The translations under genes and the position numbers were made by a program. A stretch of 9,091 bases of DNA from an uncultured Muribaculaceae bacterium (lineage in GTDB: Bacteria; Bacteroidota; Bacteroidia; Bacteroidales; Muribaculaceae): assembly GCA_910589095.1 (NCBI GenBank), contig CAJUSN010000105.1:1-9091 (forward strand). Reading direction: 5' to 3'. The notes beneath the pieces were generated by a model, which saw only the letters and a program-made list of their open reading frames with translations, was not told the origin of the DNA and did no database searches. Every line of letters begins with the position of its first letter. The first letter of the stretch is position 1. Positions 5,617 through 9,091 of the stretch are shown here, piece by piece.

Positions 5617-6635
5617 GCCGGGAGCGACACACGCGGATAATGGCCACGGTGCCTGACAACCGCTGCTCTGCTGATTTTATAACCCTATTGTGTGAAGCCG
5701 GGATGGATTCAGTGCGGATCAACTCGGCTCATGTGGATGCATCCACTTTTTCCCAAATGGTGCGTACCATACGTGATGCCGCCCCGCAGGTAGCAATCTT
5801 GATGGACACTAAGGGTCCGGAGATACGCACCACTCCCCTCGCGTCGGAATTTGTTGTGGATGATGGTGAAGAGCTGTCTCTATGTGAGGGCAAAGAGATG
5901 TGTAGCCGTGAACGGCTGTATGTGCCGGTGGATGGCTTGATAAGCCGATTGTCCCCGGGAACCCGGGTGCTGTTCGATGATGGAGAAGTCCAGTTCGAGG
6001 TGACATGTGTGGAGGGTGGCGAAGCACGCTTGCGCGCTCTCAACAGTGGTAACATCGGATCCAGAAAAACTATTGCCTTCCCGGGTGTTGCTTTACCTCC
6101 GCTCCCACCTGTAAGTGAACGTGACCGTGTCATGATTCAAGCTGCCTGTGAGTCGCGAATAGATATGATTGCCCACTCCTTTGTGCGTTCGGCTGCTGAT
6201 GTCAGGGCTGTGAAGGATCTCATTGAGGGATCCGGCATCAAGCTGTATGCCAAGATTGAATGTAGGGAGGCTCTGGATAATCTTGAAGAGATTGCTGCTG
6301 AAGCTGATGGTTTGTTAGTGGCACGCGGCGATCTGGGTGCTCAGATACCCCTGCCTATGGTTCCCGCTGCTCAGCTGAAGAGCGCAGTGGTTGCGCATCA
6401 GTTTGGAAAGTCCACAATGCTCGCCACTCAGATACTTCAGTCCATGATGAAGCGGCCACTTCCTTCCCGGGCGGAGCTGAGTGATATTTTTTTGGCTGTG
6501 GCTGAGGGTATCGACTGCCTGTTGCTCACCGGCGAAACCGCTCAAGGCGATTATCCTGCCGAGTGTGTGAGGATTCTGAATGAAACAATTATTCAAGCTG
6601 AAGCTTTGAAATGCAAAATCTCGATGAATATATAG
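5613..6635 (+). CDS. pyk: Pyruvate kinase lacking the C-terminal domain
   Basis: Pyruvate kinase makes pyruvate and ATP from phosphoenolpyruvate and ADP. This 340-residue form has the TIM barrel (A domain) and the inserted B domain (about 75-157) but lacks the C-terminal domain found in typical enzymes of about 470 residues. In residues equivalent to the rabbit enzyme, the catalytic set is intact: R35 and N37, DTKGPEIRT (65-73), AKIE with K214/E216, ARGDLG with D240, ATQ with T272, and TGETAQGDYP (306-315). One potassium-ligand Ser of the usual R-x-N-x-S-H motif is Ala here (R35-I-N-S-A39-H40). SRKTIAFPG replaces the usual SRKGVNLPG. The protein ends just after the last barrel helix, and its final 25 bases overlap the methyltransferase gene. 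The start overlaps the aroQ stop (ATGA). It may be a working non-allosteric enzyme or a specialised paralogue. Confidence 0.92.
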   Translation: MSRERHTRIMATVPDNRCSADFITLLCEAGMDSVRINSAHVDASTFSQMVRTIRDAAPQVAILMDTKGPEIRTTPLASEFVVDDGEELSLCEGKEMCSRERLYVPVDGLISRLSPGTRVLFDDGEVQFEVTCVEGGEARLRALNSGNIGSRKTIAFPGVALPPLPPVSERDRVMIQAACESRIDMIAHSFVRSAADVRAVKDLIEGSGIKLYAKIECREALDNLEEIAAEADGLLVARGDLGAQIPLPMVPAAQLKSAVVAHQFGKSTMLATQILQSMMKRPLPSRAELSDIFLAVAEGIDCLLLTGETAQGDYPAECVRILNETIIQAEALKCKISMNI

Positions 6636-7243
6636 AAGCTCATATTTCGGAGGAACCGAAAGTGCTTCGTGACACCTATCGCTACACTTACACCCATCAT
6701 CTCTATCCCCGCATGTGCTCAGGTCACATCCAGGGACGGTTGCTCAAGATGCTCACTGCAATGATCTCACCGCGCAGGATTCTGGAGCTCGGTGCATTCA
6801 CCGGCTATTCAACCCTTTGCATTGCCGAGGCGCTTGACGATGATGCTGAACTCCACACCGTGGAACTTGATGACGAGTTGCGGGATGAGCTGCTTGAGAG
6901 ATTCGGATCCGTGGACTATGGCAAGCGCATCACAGTGCACACAGGCGATGCTCTTGAGATTGTGCCCACGCTTGGCGGCGAGTGGGATATGGTGTTTATC
7001 GACGCCAATAAACGTCACTATCCTGAATATCTTGAAATGATTGTGCCTTTGGTGCGTCCGGGTGGTTATATATTGGCTGATAATACTTTATGGGATGGTA
7101 AAGTAGCCGAAACGCCCTCCCCAACCGATGCTCAATCGCGTGGAATTATGCAATTCAATGATATGGTGGCTGCTGATCCTCGTCTCGAAACTGCTATCAT
7201 TCCCCTGCGCGACGGCCTGACTCTAATCCGCCGCCTCCCCTGA
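6611..7243 (+). CDS. Class I SAM-dependent O-methyltransferase (Methyltransf_3 family)
   Basis: A 210-residue methyltransferase related to catechol and caffeoyl-CoA O-methyltransferases, which use SAM and a divalent metal to methylate a vicinal diol. The N-terminal helical part (1-50) includes PRMCSGHIQGRLLKML. SAM motif I is ILELGAFTGYST (57-68) and the acidic end of strand 2 is HTVELDDE (82-89). Adenine-contacting D113 lies in TGDALEIVP. The metal site is FIDANK (129-134, D131) and ADNTLWDG (156-163, D157 and N158), with K134 as the likely general base. The C-terminal RDGLTLIRR is family-typical. The ATG at 6611 is the only suitable start and makes a 25-base overlap with the pyruvate kinase gene. 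It ends the operon, 12 bases from the convergent permease gene. The acceptor is unknown; many bacterial members are annotated only as O-methyltransferases. Confidence 0.95.
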   Translation: MQNLDEYIEAHISEEPKVLRDTYRYTYTHHLYPRMCSGHIQGRLLKMLTAMISPRRILELGAFTGYSTLCIAEALDDDAELHTVELDDELRDELLERFGSVDYGKRITVHTGDALEIVPTLGGEWDMVFIDANKRHYPEYLEMIVPLVRPGGYILADNTLWDGKVAETPSPTDAQSRGIMQFNDMVAADPRLETAIIPLRDGLTLIRRLP

Positions 7244-7255
7244 TAATTAGTTCCG

Positions 7256-8473
7256 TTAGGAGCGGGGTGCAAAGCGGGCGGTTACAGCCGAAATGAAGAG
7301 GCCTGTAAGGACCACCAGGCCCATGACCACCAGAAGGTCGGGCGATGAAACGCGCACAGGATATTCCGTCACGGATAGCTGGGAGGCGTCGCCGCTCAGC
7401 TTTATCAGGCCGAAGCATTGCTGGAGCAGGCAGAGCCCCACTCCGAGCAATATCCCCACTATTCCGCCAAAGATGGAGATAAGCCATCCCTCCCATACGA
7501 AAATACCACGTATCATTCCTTGACGCGCCCCCATGGCGCGGAGTGTGGCCATGTTATCGCGCTTCTCTATCATGAGCATGGAAAGAGTGGAAATGACGTT
7601 GAATGAGGCTATCAGCAGAATGAATGCCAGCATGATAAACGTGATCCATTTCTCAATCGCTATCATTCTGAACGATTGTTCTTCCTGTTCCAATCGGTCA
7701 AGTATTTTGTAGGAAGATCCCAGTTTGGCCGATAGGGTTGCACGGACTTCATTGAGATCAGCATGTTTGCTTACCGCCACCTCTATGGCCGAAGCTTCGG
7801 AGTTGGGATAGTCGAGCAACGCGCGTGCAACATCAAGATCCACTATGACCGACGAGGCATCCTTGTCCGTTTCATCAAGTTCGTAAACGCCCGCGATTCC
7901 GAGTGAGTCGGTGCGGAATGCAGCCATTGGGTTGGAGGGGTTTATCCTCCCTACCCTTCGCGGAACGTACAGTGCCAGAGGCTTTTCCGAACCGGGGTGA
8001 GCTACAAGTTTGACGGCTGTGCCTACCGATAGCACCGCGAAATGTGAAGAGTCAGGGGCGGAGAGCCTGTATTCGCCGTCGATAACGGATTTGTCAATGC
8101 GGCTCACACGCAGGAAACCTTCCGGCACTCCCATCATTCTGACGGCCATCTGTCGCGGTCCCACTATTGCCAGCGCCTGCTCTTCGATTGTGGATACTGC
8201 GGTGTCAATGCCACCCATCTGTGACATTTCAATGGCTAAGGAATCAGCTTCGGATATGGTTTTCCCCTGCGCAGGAAGCACCTTCAGGTCCGGATCTATG
8301 ATGCTGAGACGGCTCATGGCCAGATCGCTGAACCCGTTGAACACCGAAAGCACACAAACAATGGCTACCGTGGCCACGGCCACCCCCGCCATTGATATGA
8401 TGGAGATGACATTGACGGCACTATGACTTTTCTTGGAAAAAAGATAGCGCAGGGCTATGCGTAGCGTGACCAT
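7256..8473 (-). CDS. LolC/LolE-type ABC transporter permease
   Basis: A 405-residue inner-membrane permease of the FtsX/MacB superfamily, LolC/LolE-like. Relatives extract mature lipoproteins from the inner membrane for delivery to the outer membrane, powered by LolD. The four-helix layout is clear. TM1 (about 23-46) lies within VNVISIISMAGVAVATVAIV and the VLSVFNGF motif. A large periplasmic domain (about 50-270) follows, then TM2 (about 276-300), TM3 (about 328-352) and TM4 (about 380-400). The cytoplasmic coupling segment EKRDNMATLRAMGA (303-316) before TM3 is characteristic. The ATG at 8473 gives the expected basic N-terminus (LRIALRYLFSKKSHS). No ATPase gene is in the window, so the partner must be elsewhere. 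The gene lies 66 bases after rbfA without a visible promoter between them, so co-transcription is likely. Assignment to lipoprotein export rather than another FtsX-family role is inferred. Confidence 0.93.
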   Translation of the reverse strand: MVTLRIALRYLFSKKSHSAVNVISIISMAGVAVATVAIVCVLSVFNGFSDLAMSRLSIIDPDLKVLPAQGKTISEADSLAIEMSQMGGIDTAVSTIEEQALAIVGPRQMAVRMMGVPEGFLRVSRIDKSVIDGEYRLSAPDSSHFAVLSVGTAVKLVAHPGSEKPLALYVPRRVGRINPSNPMAAFRTDSLGIAGVYELDETDKDASSVIVDLDVARALLDYPNSEASAIEVAVSKHADLNEVRATLSAKLGSSYKILDRLEQEEQSFRMIAIEKWITFIMLAFILLIASFNVISTLSMLMIEKRDNMATLRAMGARQGMIRGIFVWEGWLISIFGGIVGILLGVGLCLLQQCFGLIKLSGDASQLSVTEYPVRVSSPDLLVVMGLVVLTGLFISAVTARFAPRS

Positions 8474-8512
8474 GTGGTGGCTATTGCAGTGATTTCTGAT
8501 CGGTTTGTTTCG

Positions 8513-8535
8513 CCTCCCGGGTGCGGCCCGGTAGG
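8513..8535 (-). other. GC-rich inverted repeat between rbfA and the permease gene
   Basis: CCTCCCGGG (8513-8521) and CCCGGTAGG (8527-8535) can form a nine-pair stem with one mismatch around a five-base loop, five bases after the rbfA stop. On the coding (minus) strand no run of U follows, so it is not a standard intrinsic terminator. It could protect the upstream mRNA end or cause partial termination that lowers permease expression. Confidence 0.35.
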
Positions 8536-8539
8536 ATTG

Positions 8540-8875
8540 TTATTTGGTAAGGAGGTGGTCTATATTGTCAATATAGTCGAGGGAGTCGTCAAGATAGAAT
8601 GAGAGTTCCGGGGTTTTTCTCAACTGATGACGTACAATCTGGGCAAGTTCATATCGGATTGTCTTGGCCGATTTGTTGACGCTTTCAATTACATCCTGGG
8701 CTTTTTCGGAGGGAAAAACCGAAAGATATGCTTTTGCTGTGCTGAGGTCAGGCGAAACACGCACGGTGCTCACTGACACCAGTGTGCCATGCATTTTCGC
8801 AGTTTGTTTGCGGAATATTTCGCTGAGTTCTTTTTGTATGAGCCTTGATATTTTGGCTTGGCGGGTTGTTTCCAT
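8540..8875 (-). CDS. rbfA: Ribosome-binding factor A
   Basis: RbfA binds the immature 30S subunit near 16S rRNA helix 1 and assists late processing of the 5' end; in E. coli it is a cold-shock protein. The 111-residue product matches the single KH-like domain of the family. The N-terminal helix is RQAKISRLIQKELSEIFRKQ (5-24). Strand VSVSTVRVSPDLSTAKAYLSVF (33-54) contains the typical RVSPDLS. A helix with IRYELAQIVRHQLRKTPEL (73-91) follows, then the final strand SFYLDDSLDY. The ATG at 8875 gives the canonical METTRQ-type start. The leader of about 80 bases after the upstream -7 element contains a six-pair hairpin (8900-8905 with 8914-8919). The gene lies between the queG-like end and the permease gene on the same strand. 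Identification is secure. Confidence 0.97.
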   Translation of the reverse strand: METTRQAKISRLIQKELSEIFRKQTAKMHGTLVSVSTVRVSPDLSTAKAYLSVFPSEKAQDVIESVNKSAKTIRYELAQIVRHQLRKTPELSFYLDDSLDYIDNIDHLLTK

Positions 8876-8956
8876 AATCTTGAATATGATGGTTAGGGTA
8901 AGCCTTCAATGGGAGGCTTTTCGGTGTAATAACACGCTCTCCGCCTTAAAGGCTCA

Positions 8957-8964
8957 CAAAGATA
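8957..8964 (-). promoter_or_regulatory. rbfA promoter, -7 element TATCTTTG
   Basis: The minus strand reads TATCTTTG, a perfect TAnnTTTG element that begins immediately after the TAG stop of the upstream gene. No TTTG -33 motif is seen at the usual spacing. The expected mRNA leader to the rbfA ATG is about 75-80 bases, the longest leader in this window. Confidence 0.55.
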
Positions 8965-9091
8965 CTACTTTTTTTCGGTACGTGCTCGCCGTGAGGTGAG
9001 AATTGAGATGGCATTGCGCTGCAGCCCCGCGAGTTTGGTGCGCTTTATTGCCGAGTGGGTAAAGAGGGTGGAGAATTGATCCTGACTCATC
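8965..9091 (-). CDS. queG: C-terminal end of a probable epoxyqueuosine reductase QueG (partial)
   Basis: Only the last 41 or so codons are in the window, ending in TAG at 8965-8967, and the frame stays open to the edge. The piece reads DQFSTLFTHSAIKRTKLAGLQRN in two adjoining parts. This resembles the end of the iron-sulphur/HEAT-type region of QueG, where an F-x-x-x-F-x-x-S-x-x-K-R-x-x-x-x-G-L-x-R-N pattern is typical. A short basic tail (TSRRARTEKK) follows. QueG reduces epoxyqueuosine to queuosine in the wobble position of tRNA, using cobalamin and [4Fe-4S] clusters; those domains are outside the window. An ATG at 9090 is in frame but would leave a 41-residue protein, so it is read as an internal Met. 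The call rests on a short motif from memory; the coding nature is more certain than the name. Confidence 0.65.
   Translation of the reverse strand, partial: MSQDQFSTLFTHSAIKRTKLAGLQRNAISILTSRRARTEKK

Noticed and set aside
6580..6700. Frameshift that would restore the missing pyruvate kinase C domain
   Set aside because: The following sequence in every frame is accounted for by the intact methyltransferase gene, and no PK C-domain motif is visible downstream.
8944..8956. Short palindrome around CCTTAAAGG as a terminator for the queG-like gene
   Set aside because: The stem is only about four or five pairs with almost no loop and no U tract, so it is not credible as a terminator.
8664..8999. 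Plus-strand open frame across rbfA and its leader
   Set aside because: It is antisense to rbfA, and the region shows rbfA signals on the other strand.

Overview
The window looks like ordinary chromosomal DNA from a member of the order Bacteroidales, possibly Muribaculaceae. The reasons are the gene families present, the perfect Bacteroidetes-type -7 promoter elements (TAnnTTTG) at the starts of transcription units, the general lack of Shine-Dalgarno sequences, and moderate base composition. The family-level assignment is inference. No mobile element, CRISPR array, rRNA or tRNA was seen. Nearly all of the window is coding, and no gene-free stretch exceeds 180 bases.

Left block (50-3676, all minus strand, read from right to left): recF, a small DciA-like DUF721 gene, a 4HBT-fold acyl-CoA thioesterase, a YbdG-type mechanosensitive channel and mscL. 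recF/DUF721 and thioesterase/channel each share a 4-base ATGA stop-start overlap, and DUF721/thioesterase are 19 bases apart, so the first four genes look like one operon. mscL follows after 61 bases and may have its own weak promoter. The block joins a replication/repair pair to two tension-gated channels that protect against hypo-osmotic shock.

Middle block (3844-7243, plus strand): one strong promoter drives a tight five-gene set. It comprises an NAD-dependent epimerase/dehydratase-like SDR, a 92-residue three-helix membrane protein, aroQ (type II 3-dehydroquinase), a pyruvate kinase without its C-terminal domain, and a class I O-methyltransferase. The promoter sits so close to the first ATG that the mRNA should be leaderless or nearly so. 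A 179-base divergent region (3677-3855) separates this block from recF.

Right block (7256-9091, minus strand): the end of a gene that looks like queG (epoxyqueuosine reductase), then rbfA (30S maturation factor) behind its own -7 element, then a LolC/LolE-type ABC transporter permease. The permease converges on the O-methyltransferase with only 12 bases between them.

Most genes are housekeeping. The points most worth a second look are the domain-minimal pyruvate kinase, which has a substituted potassium-site residue, the leaderless promoter of the aroQ operon, the unrecognised small membrane protein with an unusually purine-rich ribosome binding region, and the recF-DUF721 coupling. I found no convincing new biological system.
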